Assembly: GCA_049177215.1 (NCBI GenBank)
Contig: CP185379.1
Coordinates: forward strand, 1,240,001 to 1,304,000
Source: Pollutiaquabacter aromativorans
Lineage (GTDB): Bacteria > Bacteroidota > Bacteroidia > AKYH767-A > 2013-40CM-41-45
Direction: 5' to 3'
DNA length: 64,000 nucleotides
Shown here: piece after piece, positions 56,123 to 64,000 of the stretch
Layout: every line of letters starts with the position of its first letter
Numbering within the stretch: position 1 is the stretch's first letter
The notes under the pieces: generated by a model
Told to the model about the DNA's origin: nothing
Database searches by the model: none
What the model saw: the letters and a program-made list of their open reading frames with translations, nothing else
Translations under genes and position numbers: made by a program

Positions 56123-56632
56123 ATGGACTCTACCACGAATACTGAAATCCTTGTATATGCAGGCTTTTGGCGAAGGTTTGCAGCGATGTTGATCGACTAT
56201 TTGATACTCGGCGCCTTGCACATGATCGTAATCGTTCCGGTACTTGGAATGTTAGGCATCGGTGCGGTTGCCAGCGGTATCGATGCGGAAGGCATGTCGG
56301 AAGACGATCAGGCCATGTTGTTCATGGCTATTCTCAGCGGTGCGGCAATCCTGTATGTAGTACTGGCCATTATCGGTTGGTTGTACTACGCTTTGATGGA
56401 GTCCAGTTCCCGGCAAGCCACGGTCGGAAAGATCGCTTTAGGCTTAAGGGTTACTGATCTGAATGGCGAAAGGATAACTTTCCTGCGCGCCACCGGCCGG
56501 TATTTTGGAAAGATCATTTCCGGCATGATCCTGTACATTGGTTTCATCATGGCAGCCTTCACGGAAAAGAGGCAGGCCTTGCATGACCTGATGGCGGAAT
56601 GCCTCGTTGTATCGAATCCCTCACAATCCTAA
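56123..56632 (+). CDS. RDD family membrane protein
   Basis: 169 residues with three to four membrane helices. The N-terminal FWRRFAAMLIDYLILGAL has the conserved arginine and aspartate that name the family; a second helix includes AAILYVVLAIIGWLYYALM and then SRQATVGKIALGLRVTDLNG. RDD proteins are poorly defined; some are linked to ion exchange. It precedes the T9SS type A protein gene by 10 bases, so the two are probably cotranscribed. Confidence 0.86.
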   Translation: MDSTTNTEILVYAGFWRRFAAMLIDYLILGALHMIVIVPVLGMLGIGAVASGIDAEGMSEDDQAMLFMAILSGAAILYVVLAIIGWLYYALMESSSRQATVGKIALGLRVTDLNGERITFLRATGRYFGKIISGMILYIGFIMAAFTEKRQALHDLMAECLVVSNPSQS

Positions 56633-56642
56633 ATCCACTTAC

Positions 56643-58511
56643 ATGAAAAGAACGCTACGCATCCTGAGTGCCTGTCTATTACTTGCTCAGCAAGCATTCG
56701 CAGGCAGCGGCGGACCTGACGCTTACGGTTATGTCTGGCGCGACAACCTCGACCCGGCCGGGCCAGTGTTCAACTGGATCGATCTTACCACCCGAACGGG
56801 CGTCAACCTCGTGGAGAATCTGTCGGATGACAATACCAAGGGGCCCTTCAACATGAATTTCGATTTCCACTATTACTGGTACGATGTCGATCAGTTTTGG
56901 GTCGGCAGCAACGGTTACATTGCCTTCCAGAATGGTCAGTTATCGGCTTCCTTTCCTTCCATACCAAGCACCAGCCAGCCGCATAATTTCATTGCAGCCA
57001 TGGCGTCCGACCTGAATTTCGACGGTACCGGAAATCCCGGCCGGTGTTATTCCTGGCAAAGCCCGACCGGCGACAGCCTGGTGGTATCCTGGGTGGATGT
57101 TCCCTTTTGGGATCCGGCAGCCCCGAACTATATCGGCTCGAACAGTTTTCAGATCATCCTGACGAGTGTCGACAGTTCCATAACATTCCAATACCTGTCC
57201 CAAAACGGAGTATACAACGGGGGGACGGCAACCTATTGGTCGTCGGGTATTGAAAACATCACCGGCGGGGTCGGACTGCAACACTTATTGAATCCGGTCA
57301 ATGTTCCGGGTGTCAATTATCTGGCTACACCTTATGCGGTCAAGTTCTATTACCCTGCAAGCACCTCTTATCAGGTGCTCGATCTGAGTTGCACTTACTC
57401 CAATAACCCATCCAATGGTGGCGTTTTCATCAGTGACCGTACCGCAGCGCCATGGCCGCTGCAATTGCAGGTCAAGAACACCGGGAATACCACCTGCAAT
57501 GCGTTCAATGTCTATTCGTATGTGGCAACCGACAATTTCGGAACTACCGGAACGGTGATCGTGGACGATACCGTTACACAAGCCGGTATGGCGCCTCAAA
57601 CGACTTCCGATATCACCATGTCGGAAACTTTTAGCCCGGATGGAGTGGGAACCTACTTACAGGTCAGCCGTACCCTGTATCCCGGTGATCTGGTACCATC
57701 CAATGATTCATCGACTGTTGAGATCGTTGTCGTGGATACCACGGTGCTGCCGGTCAGGCTTTCCTTTGACAACGGATCCGCGAGCGGAGTCGGCTTGAAC
57801 TGGCAGGCGGGCAATGGTGGAGCGGGCGTACACTTTATTCCGCCATTCTATCCCTGTAAGGTCACAGAGGTGCATGCCTATATCCAGGCCAATCCGAACC
57901 TGGTTGGTTTTTACATGACCGTTTTCGATGATAACGGCGGCAGCGGAGCACCCGGTACGCGTCTGGATTCCGTGTATGCCGATCCGGCTACCTTTACCAC
58001 ACCGGGTTGGGTCAGCCTGCAGCTGACAACACCGATCGTCATCAACAGCGGCGGATTTTATGTTGCCTGGAACATGGCAGGAGAATTCATCAGCCTCGGT
58101 CAAGACCTGATCGGACCTTTTTCGAACCGCACCTATGAAGTGTTAAGCAATGCCTGGGCGATCTACCGTACACGGGAAACGGAGGATCTGATGATCAATG
58201 CCACCGTCGATACCGTCAATCTGATCACCGGCATGGATTTGCTGGATGACAGGAGTGTTTCCCAATTCTATCCGAATCCGGCATCCGGAATCGCTTGTCT
58301 TCAGCTTCAAAATACGGAGTATTCGGCCGAAGGAGTTTCGATCGAAGTCTTCCTGCCCGATGGACGCTGCACACTACGCCGTTCAGGCCGGGATACGGGA
58401 GTTATCTCTCCTCTGGTGCTCGATGTTTCAAACTGGAAAAGCGGGTTGTATTTTATCCGACTGACATCAGGAAATCAGCAAGTGACAAGGCGACTACAAG
58501 TATTGCATTGA
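56643..58511 (+). CDS. Secreted T9SS type A cargo protein
   Basis: 622 residues. The signal peptide (LRILSACLLLAQQAFA) is followed by a beta-sandwich region with VDQFWVGSNGYIAFQNGQ, a CARDB-like segment (LQLQVKNTGNTTCNAFNVYS), and a jelly-roll segment (TEVHAYIQANPNLVGFYMTV, then DDNGGSGAPGT). The C-terminal domain VSQFYPNPASGIACLQL ending SGLYFIRLTSGNQQVTRRL is a T9SS type A sorting domain. The conserved NGYIAF phrase is common in secreted Bacteroidota peptidase-associated proteins, but I see no catalytic residues. It ends before a shared terminator. Confidence 0.83.
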   Translation: MKRTLRILSACLLLAQQAFAGSGGPDAYGYVWRDNLDPAGPVFNWIDLTTRTGVNLVENLSDDNTKGPFNMNFDFHYYWYDVDQFWVGSNGYIAFQNGQLSASFPSIPSTSQPHNFIAAMASDLNFDGTGNPGRCYSWQSPTGDSLVVSWVDVPFWDPAAPNYIGSNSFQIILTSVDSSITFQYLSQNGVYNGGTATYWSSGIENITGGVGLQHLLNPVNVPGVNYLATPYAVKFYYPASTSYQVLDLSCTYSNNPSNGGVFISDRTAAPWPLQLQVKNTGNTTCNAFNVYSYVATDNFGTTGTVIVDDTVTQAGMAPQTTSDITMSETFSPDGVGTYLQVSRTLYPGDLVPSNDSSTVEIVVVDTTVLPVRLSFDNGSASGVGLNWQAGNGGAGVHFIPPFYPCKVTEVHAYIQANPNLVGFYMTVFDDNGGSGAPGTRLDSVYADPATFTTPGWVSLQLTTPIVINSGGFYVAWNMAGEFISLGQDLIGPFSNRTYEVLSNAWAIYRTRETEDLMINATVDTVNLITGMDLLDDRSVSQFYPNPASGIACLQLQNTEYSAEGVSIEVFLPDGRCTLRRSGRDTGVISPLVLDVSNWKSGLYFIRLTSGNQQVTRRLQVLH

Positions 58512-58519
58512 CCTACATG

Positions 58520-58560
58520 AAAAAAGGAAGGCCGGGCGTTGAACCCGGCCTTTCTTTTTT
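58520..58560. terminator. Bidirectional terminator between two convergent T9SS cargo genes
   Basis: The GGCCGGG and CCCGGCC stem (58530-58536 with 58544-58550) is flanked by an A-rich run before and TTTCTTTTTT after. It can serve both the plus-strand gene ending at 58511 and the minus-strand gene ending at 58572. Confidence 0.88.
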
Positions 58561-58571
58561 ATAGCTGACGA

Positions 58572-61500
58572 TTATTGAAGAACAACCCGCAGTGATTCGC
58601 GTTGGTCGTCTTGTCCCAATTCCAGCACATAGACTCCACGTGCCAATTGGTGCACATCCAGGTTGATCTGGTTCAAGCCGGCGATGAGGCGAAGATCCTG
58701 TTGCAGTACGATTCTTCCGGTCAGATCCCGCAGCATAACCCGGCTGTTCGACTTTTCAAGCGCATCGACCTGTACGGTCAACAACTCCGATGCCGGATTC
58801 GGGAAGGCCGAGATGTTTCCGGAGGTGGTTGCTGTTGCAGCTGAACGACAGTTGATGGCCACTGCCATGTTTCGGTTGGAACTGTTGCCACAACCGTTAC
58901 CGGCATTGACGCTTACGGTACCGCCATTCGCACCGAAATTGACGAGGATGGAATTCGTACCGGCACCGGATGCGATGGTAGCTCCGGATGGAACCACCCA
59001 ATTATACGTAGTCGCTCCGGATACGGAGGCAGTGGAGAAGGCGACGTTGGTCTGATTGGCGCATACCGCAGTAGGTCCGCTGATGCTGGACGGTACAGCA
59101 GGTTTGGCAGTCAGGGCCGCGCAACGCTGAGGGCTGTTTCCACATAAATTCGAAGCGGTCACACACAGGTTGCCGGATACAAATGCGGGAGAGACGTTCA
59201 CACCGATCGACGTAGTGCCGGCACCGGATTGGACCGAAATACCGCTGGGTACATTCCAGGAATAGCCTGTAGCTCCGGTCACCGGTGAGATCGAGAAGTT
59301 CATGGCGCCTGCGCTGCAAATTCCGGTGAGGGTTCCGTTGATGGAACCGGGAGTAACCGGTTTGCTGCGGATATAAGCCACGCGAGAACTGCTGGTGCCA
59401 CAGGAATTGACCGTAGCAACGGTCAGGTTACCGCCGGTAAATCCCGCGCTGAAAGTAACGGTGACGGCATTTGTTCCTGCACCGGAGGTAATGGTTGCTC
59501 CGGGAGGAGCACTCCATACGTACGAGGAGGCACTGGGTACAAGACTAACCGAATAATTCACATTGGTGCTACCGGCACAGACTCCGTTGGTGGGCCCGCT
59601 GATCGTGCCTGGAGTGGTCGGTGTGCCATAGACCGTCATTGTCCGCGTTCCGCCGGCGCCCAGGCAATTCGAAGGCGTACAACGGAGTGTTCCGGTGGTG
59701 AACGGTGTGGGCAGCGTGAAGCTGATGCTATTGGTGCCCTGACCGCTGACAACCGTAGCGCCGGTGGGCAGTTGCCAGTTATAGCTTGTTGCCATCGGAT
59801 CGGCCGCGACACTGAAGGAGACGGTAGAACCGGGGCAAATGATGTTTGCACCGACGATGGCAGCCGGAGTTGCCGGACGCGCGGTAACCTTTGCTACGGT
59901 GAAGCAGACTGGCGCGCTGGTTCCACAGGCATTTTGTGCAGTGACACAAATCTGTCCGCTTGCGGGAATGTTGGAAGCACTCACCGTCACGGAATTGCTG
60001 CCGGCACCTCCGGTGATGGTGAATCCGGACGGGAAGGTCCAGTTGTAAGTTGATGCCCCCGGTACAGCCGGAACGGAATAGGTCAGCGACTGGTTGTTAC
60101 AAACGGCCGCTGCTCCGTTTACAGATGCCGGAGTCGCCGGTGCGGTACCGACTTGTCCGACATTGAAGGTCTGACTGCCGGTACAGGAAGAAGCGTCCGT
60201 AATCGTTACGGTGAAGTTGCCGCTGTTCAGGTTCGACAGATCTTCTGATGTCGCGCCATTTGACCAGCTATAGGAATAGGGTGCATTGCCACCGCTGACC
60301 GTCAGGTCAATGGCCCCCGAGTTGGCTTGTCCACAAATAACCGGTGTCACGCTCGATGAAAGATTCAAAGCAGCGGGCTGACTGATTGTTCCCTGTACGC
60401 TGGTCGTGCAACCGTTGGCATCACTGATACTGACGGTATAAGCTCCTGAACTCAGATTCGAGGCAGTTGCACCGGTCTGAACCGGGCTTGTATTCCAGGA
60501 ATAATTGAATGGGGCAGTGCCGCCGGAAACATTGGCCTGCAGGCTGCCGTTGCTACCGCCATTACACGTTACGTTCGAAGTAGAGAGCGTTGCGGATGGA
60601 GAAGGGTTGACGGTCAGGGATAAAGTCTGGGTTGCGGAACAACCATTCGAAGTACCGGTTACGGTGTAAACCGTCGAAGTAGTCGGGGAGGCGTTCACCG
60701 CACTTCCGGTCGTGCCACTGAGGCCGGTTGCAGGAGACCATACATAGGTGTCCGCACCGGAGGCACTCAGGCCGACGCTCAGGCCGGAGCACAGGGTCGA
60801 TTGAGCAGCGGAAGCGTTTACAACTGGTGTCGGATTAACAGTAACCGTCACCGGGACACGTGCGCTGCGGGTGATGATGTCCGGAGATGCGATCTGCCAG
60901 TCGTAGAAGAAATAATAAGTGGATTTACCGGCGGATGAATTCGTCACCGACATGAAACCCGGAAGCGTATAAGGATAGCTTACACCGGTGGTGTTGTACC
61001 ACAAGTTCGGCGTACCGCTAACCTGCAGGCGGAAGTGCTCTCCGACCGGAACCGTAATGTTGAGGACAGCGCGGCTTTTTCCGGCGGGAAGGTTCACTGT
61101 AACCTGGCGGACCAGGGTGGCATTCTTGTCGTACAGTTGGAACGTACGGTTACCGGCAGCGCCGGCATAGACCTGAACACTTTGCAGCACGAAACTGGAG
61201 TACGCGGTAAAGACCACATAGGGAGTTCCGGCTGAAGTGTAATAGGCGCCACTGCCGAAGGTGTTATCGGTCGGGCTGCAAAAGTTCACGGGTCCAGGTG
61301 TTACTTCTTCTGCCTGGGCATAGTAGGTCGTGGTGCCGCCGAGGGTAGGTGTCGTGTAGCTGGGACCATTACCGACCGGTAAGGAGTTACCGGAAGGTTG
61401 CGTGTACCAGTATACCGTGCCGGAAGAAGCGTTAGCCGAAATGGTGGCGGATTGCCCCTGGCAGATCGTGGCACTGGTGACAGTAGGATCGTTGGGGTTC

Positions 61501-62624
61501 GGAATTACGGTAACGTTGAAGGGCGCAGACGTAACGGTACCGCAATAGGTGGTTACGGTGACAGAATACGTGCCCGAAGTGTTCACTTCGATGGATTGAG
61601 TAGTCGCACCCGTCGACCAAAGGTATGCGGTTCCTGCTGTTGCGGTCAGTCGGATGGTTTCACCCTGAGCAATCGTGCCGGACTTGTCGGCCATGATCTC
61701 GATGATCGGGTTGGACGTAGCCTGGCGGGTCAGGGTAATGGGCACCGCGATGACGTTGTTGTTTTCCCGGTACTCTAGAAAATTCTCATTCGGATCGATG
61801 GTGACGACGATCCAGTAGTTTCCATTACAGGTTCCGGAAGGAATGTTGATCCACATTCCATCAAGCGACTTGGAATAAATATCTACATACCCTGCTGTAA
61901 TACCCTGAAGGGCGTTTGAACAGCCGTAGCTTCCTCCACCCAGTCCATAGTTGGGCAGGTTGGTGGAGTTCAATACCGTGTTGAGCGAATCCCGGCAATA
62001 TCCGGCGCTGGAGTTACAATTGCTCAGGTCCAAGAGGCAGAACGCCAGTTTGGAGCCTGTGCCGACAATGGACCAGTTCCTGGGATCAGGTTCATTGGGA
62101 TTCTCCAGACGGATGGTGTACTCGCCCCAGGAGTCAACGTGTTGGTGACCGTGGGTGCTGTGATAGGTCATGGTACCGGCCAGCCGGTCGGTAAAGGACA
62201 TGGCGTTGCCATTCTTGTGGTAGATGCGCTGAACGACCACCTGCTTGGGATCCATGCCGTTCGGACACCCCCCGACGCCCGGATAGGTGAGCGAGGTATC
62301 AGTACCGCATACCCAACGGGATTGTCCACGCACCTCGATCGGACCATAGCCGATGTTCGGCGTAGCACCGGTCAGGCGAAGTCGACCATCATCAGAACCC
62401 TGGCCGGAATAGTTGGTGCCGGCACCTGTCTGGGCATATTCCGTGGTGCCTCCCGAATTTGAAATGGCATCCTTGGATACCGTAATATCAGGTAACAGAT
62501 CGCAGTCTGTTCCCTGTCCGGGAGGACAAACGCAGGTAGTCGCGTTCGTGGTTGTACATTGGGCGGATGCCTGATTAAATTGCAAGGCAATTCCGAGCGC
62601 GAGCAGGGTAAGGACTCGTTTCAT
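58572..62624 (-). CDS. Secreted lysyl oxidase-domain protein with SprB/PKD-like repeats and T9SS type A sorting domain
   Basis: 1350 residues. After the signal peptide (MKRVLTLLALGIALQFNQA, then SAQ), residues ~45-295 align with the lysyl oxidase catalytic domain. The copper ligands are in YHSTHGHQH (H155, H158, H160, H162), against HSCHQHYH of human LOX. The quinone-cofactor pair is kept as K192 in GSKLAFCLLD and Y250 in GYVDIYSKSLDGMWI. Next are Ig-like modules, a jelly-roll segment, two SprB-like and five PKD-like repeats, and a type A sorting domain (FPNPASELLTVQV). LOX oxidises peptidyl-lysine to an aldehyde that cross-links proteins. Surface display by T9SS is expected. Confidence 0.88.
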   Translation of the reverse strand: MKRVLTLLALGIALQFNQASAQCTTTNATTCVCPPGQGTDCDLLPDITVSKDAISNSGGTTEYAQTGAGTNYSGQGSDDGRLRLTGATPNIGYGPIEVRGQSRWVCGTDTSLTYPGVGGCPNGMDPKQVVVQRIYHKNGNAMSFTDRLAGTMTYHSTHGHQHVDSWGEYTIRLENPNEPDPRNWSIVGTGSKLAFCLLDLSNCNSSAGYCRDSLNTVLNSTNLPNYGLGGGSYGCSNALQGITAGYVDIYSKSLDGMWINIPSGTCNGNYWIVVTIDPNENFLEYRENNNVIAVPITLTRQATSNPIIEIMADKSGTIAQGETIRLTATAGTAYLWSTGATTQSIEVNTSGTYSVTVTTYCGTVTSAPFNVTVIPNPNDPTVTSATICQGQSATISANASSGTVYWYTQPSGNSLPVGNGPSYTTPTLGGTTTYYAQAEEVTPGPVNFCSPTDNTFGSGAYYTSAGTPYVVFTAYSSFVLQSVQVYAGAAGNRTFQLYDKNATLVRQVTVNLPAGKSRAVLNITVPVGEHFRLQVSGTPNLWYNTTGVSYPYTLPGFMSVTNSSAGKSTYYFFYDWQIASPDIITRSARVPVTVTVNPTPVVNASAAQSTLCSGLSVGLSASGADTYVWSPATGLSGTTGSAVNASPTTSTVYTVTGTSNGCSATQTLSLTVNPSPSATLSTSNVTCNGGSNGSLQANVSGGTAPFNYSWNTSPVQTGATASNLSSGAYTVSISDANGCTTSVQGTISQPAALNLSSSVTPVICGQANSGAIDLTVSGGNAPYSYSWSNGATSEDLSNLNSGNFTVTITDASSCTGSQTFNVGQVGTAPATPASVNGAAAVCNNQSLTYSVPAVPGASTYNWTFPSGFTITGGAGSNSVTVSASNIPASGQICVTAQNACGTSAPVCFTVAKVTARPATPAAIVGANIICPGSTVSFSVAADPMATSYNWQLPTGATVVSGQGTNSISFTLPTPFTTGTLRCTPSNCLGAGGTRTMTVYGTPTTPGTISGPTNGVCAGSTNVNYSVSLVPSASSYVWSAPPGATITSGAGTNAVTVTFSAGFTGGNLTVATVNSCGTSSSRVAYIRSKPVTPGSINGTLTGICSAGAMNFSISPVTGATGYSWNVPSGISVQSGAGTTSIGVNVSPAFVSGNLCVTASNLCGNSPQRCAALTAKPAVPSSISGPTAVCANQTNVAFSTASVSGATTYNWVVPSGATIASGAGTNSILVNFGANGGTVSVNAGNGCGNSSNRNMAVAINCRSAATATTSGNISAFPNPASELLTVQVDALEKSNSRVMLRDLTGRIVLQQDLRLIAGLNQINLDVHQLARGVYVLELGQDDQRESLRVVLQ
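58850..60610 (-). repeat. Two SprB-like and five PKD-like coding repeats
   Basis: Within the lysyl oxidase-domain gene, two SprB-like units (around VTCNGGSNGSLQANVSGG and VICGQANSGAIDLTVSGG) lie at about 60130-60610. Five PKD-like units of roughly 230-250 bases follow at about 58850-60120. Their cores read YNWTFPSGFTITGGAG, YNWQLPTGATVVSGQG, YVWSAPPGATITSGAG, YSWNVPSGISVQSGAG and YNWVVPSGATIASGAG. Confidence 0.8.
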
Positions 62625-62725
62625 GTAGTAGGTGTAAGGGTTATTTACGCAGCAATGAACTGGTTCTAATATAGGAAGAATTTTGACATCCTCCTAATCA
62701 GATTTTAATCAAAAAGTGCCCGAAA

Positions 62726-63223
62726 ATGGATAAAAGAGACATTCAGGTCAGGGAATATCGCCCGGAATGGCGGTCGGATTTTCGAAATCTGAATGTTTCC
62801 TGGCTCGCTGCCCTCTTTTCCGTGACAGCGGAAGATGAACGGCAACTGGGAAATCCTGAGGCGATCCTGGAGAAAGGAGGGATGATCTTTTTCGCAGTAC
62901 TGGAGGACCGTCCCATCGGCACAGTAGCCGTGATTCCTGATAGTCCTTCAAGTATTCAGGTAGCGAAAATGGGGGTTGATGAACGGTGTCGCGGCTTAGG
63001 TGCCGGCAACGCCTTGTTGGACGCGGCTTTGCGCTGGTCCGTCAGTCGTAATTTTACCACCATCCATCTCGATACCGCGGACCAGTTGGTCGAAGCGATT
63101 CGGCTTTATGAGCGTGCGGGATTCCGGCGTAAGGGTGATCATCATGTCCATCCGGTTTTCAAACGAACCACCTTCAGGATGGAATTGGCTCCGGAAGCAC
63201 TTGAACGATATCGTTCCGCCTAA
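62726..63223 (+). CDS. GNAT family N-acetyltransferase
   Basis: 165 residues with a complete GNAT core. The acetyl-CoA-binding motif A reads VAKMGVDERCRGLGAGNALL, preceded by IGTVAVIPD and followed by IHLDTADQLVEAIRLYERAG, then GFRRKGDHH. It transfers an acetyl group to an unknown amine substrate. The start is ATG 62726. Its last bases overlap the convergent uvrB stop by 4 bases. The 101-base gap upstream, which also serves the lysyl oxidase gene, contains no perfect TAnnTTTG box. Confidence 0.9.
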   Translation: MDKRDIQVREYRPEWRSDFRNLNVSWLAALFSVTAEDERQLGNPEAILEKGGMIFFAVLEDRPIGTVAVIPDSPSSIQVAKMGVDERCRGLGAGNALLDAALRWSVSRNFTTIHLDTADQLVEAIRLYERAGFRRKGDHHVHPVFKRTTFRMELAPEALERYRSA

Positions 63224-64000
63224 TGGGCGTTCACCATTTTTTCCAATTGGAATAACTCGTCCCGTAAACGGGCCGCCTCGATGAAGTCCAGTTCACGTGC
63301 TGCTTTCTCCATGGATTTCCTGGTCTGCCCGATGAGTTTCTTCAATTGCTCCTGATCCATGTACTGCACGACAGGATCAGCGGCGATCGATGGGGTGGCA
63401 AAATCTTCGGTATAGGCACCGGGCTCCGCAAGCTGCCGGCGGTCGGCCACTTTGGTCTGCAGTAATATCGCGTCTTTCGATTTGCGGATCTGCGTCGGTG
63501 TGATCCCATGTTCCTCGTTATACCGCAGCTGTTTTTCCCGCCGACGATTGGTCTCATCCATCGTCTGCTGCATGCTCTCAGTGATCTTGTCAGCATAGAA
63601 GATTACCCGCCCGTTGACATTGCGCGCGGCGCGTCCTGCCGTCTGGGTGAGCGAGCGGTTGCTGCGCAGAAAGCCCTCCTTGTCGGCGTCCAGGACCGCG
63701 ACCAGAGAAACCTCAGGCAAGTCAAGACCTTCCCGCAACAGGTTAATACCGACGAGTACATCAAAGTTGCCAAGCCGCAGGTCGCGCAGCAACTCCACGC
63801 GTTCCAGGGTCTCCACTTCCGAGTGGATATAGCGGCAGTTGATGTTCAGGTTCGTGAGGTACTTGGTGAGTTCCTCGGCCATTCGTTTCGTGAGAGTGGT
63901 AACGAGCACACGATCTCCGGCTTTGATCGTCCGGTCGATCTCTTCGAGTAAGTCGTCGACCTGATTGATCGCTGGCCGAACTTCAATGATGGGATCGAGC
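63220..64000 (-). CDS. uvrB: Excinuclease ABC subunit B, C-terminal part
   Basis: The gene runs off the window edge; about 260 C-terminal residues are visible, in frame from the last bases (LDPIIEVRPAINQVDDLLEE). UvrB is the damage-verifying helicase-like subunit of nucleotide excision repair. Helicase motifs V and VI are clear: LVGINLLREGLDLPEVSLV and TQTAGRAARN. The C-terminal UVR domain that contacts UvrC is LKKLIGQTRKSMEKAARELD, then FIEAARLRDELFQLE. The N-terminal two-thirds, with Walker A and the beta-hairpin, are not in the window. Confidence 0.96.
   Translation of the reverse strand, partial: LDPIIEVRPAINQVDDLLEEIDRTIKAGDRVLVTTLTKRMAEELTKYLTNLNINCRYIHSEVETLERVELLRDLRLGNFDVLVGINLLREGLDLPEVSLVAVLDADKEGFLRSNRSLTQTAGRAARNVNGRVIFYADKITESMQQTMDETNRRREKQLRYNEEHGITPTQIRKSKDAILLQTKVADRRQLAEPGAYTEDFATPSIAADPVVQYMDQEQLKKLIGQTRKSMEKAARELDFIEAARLRDELFQLEKMVNAH

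Noticed and set aside
5..64000. Mobile elements, prophage, integrase, transposase or defence islands
   Set aside because: I found no transposase, integrase, toxin, nuclease or restriction motifs, and gene content is ordinary chromosomal.
6..64000. tRNA or rRNA genes
   Set aside because: The intergenic gaps are short (at most ~180 bases) and none contains a cloverleaf pattern or conserved T-loop that I could recognise.

Overview
The window looks like chromosomal DNA of a member of the Bacteroidota, probably an environmental lineage near Chitinophagales, Saprospirales or Flavobacteriales; I cannot place the order. Several things agree on this. Proteins carry both kinds of type IX secretion (T9SS) C-terminal sorting domain. 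There is a bacillithiol-pathway BshA, a fused alpha-beta 2-oxoacid dehydrogenase E1, a split transketolase, an OstA-like protein, and an ECF sigma / anti-sigma / small-sensor trio. Many intergenic regions hold the Bacteroidota -7 promoter element TAnnTTTG. Genes are tightly packed, with ATGA/GTGA overlaps and convergent gaps of 0-4 bases. I saw no rRNA, tRNA, CRISPR array, insertion sequence or prophage.

Layout. 1-2026 (+): 3' part of glmM, then a cysteine desulfurase. 2036-6919 (-): one apparent six-gene operon, reading transketolase N-half, secreted VWA protein, transketolase C-half, ECF sigma factor, anti-sigma-like membrane protein and Spy-like periplasmic sensor. 7070-13768: hslR, an AI-2E family permease, an OstA/LptA-like protein, a class-A-like serine hydrolase and priA. 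13774-17745 (-): a giant PKD-repeat T9SS type B protein. 17926-25844 (+): orphan OppB-like permease, tpiA, prmA, a 1489-residue exported protein of unknown function, and plsY. 25806-31503: a membrane TPR-like protein (-), then a GH3/serine-hydrolase fusion, bshA and hemJ (+). 31506-35020 (-): a four-gene lipid operon of LTA-synthase-like sulfatase, lipid kinase, DgkA-type kinase and SUI1 factor. 35114-36880: a lipoprotein, two paralogous alanine-rich mini-lipoproteins and a 52-codon FeoB-associated-type membrane peptide. 37025-46717: E1 fusion (+), the operon hutI-ftcD-patatin (-), a geranylgeranyl-reductase-type flavoprotein and aroC (+). 46763-53017 (+): AsmA-like protein, PorE-like TPR/PD40/OmpA protein and a DUF4139 protein, closed by a strong terminator. 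53118-58511: T9SS type B protein, DUF2279 protein, rhodanese (-), RDD protein and T9SS type A protein. 58572-62624 (-): a 1350-residue T9SS protein with an N-terminal lysyl oxidase domain. 62726-64000: a GNAT acetyltransferase and the C-terminal part of uvrB.

How the genes work together. Most of the window is housekeeping: cell-wall precursors, glycolysis and pentose phosphate, translation, DNA repair, histidine breakdown and phospholipid synthesis. Around this is a strong cell-surface theme: outer-membrane lipid handling (OstA-like, AsmA-like), a candidate T9SS envelope component and four T9SS cargo proteins. The most striking items are the T9SS-exported lysyl oxidase, which keeps the copper-site histidines and both residues that form the quinone cofactor, and the translationally coupled LTA-synthase/lipid-kinase operon in what should be a Gram-negative cell. 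Next come the split transketolase interrupted by a VWA gene and followed by a sigma-factor module, and a set of genes whose -7 box lies only 4-6 bases before ATG, suggesting leaderless mRNAs.
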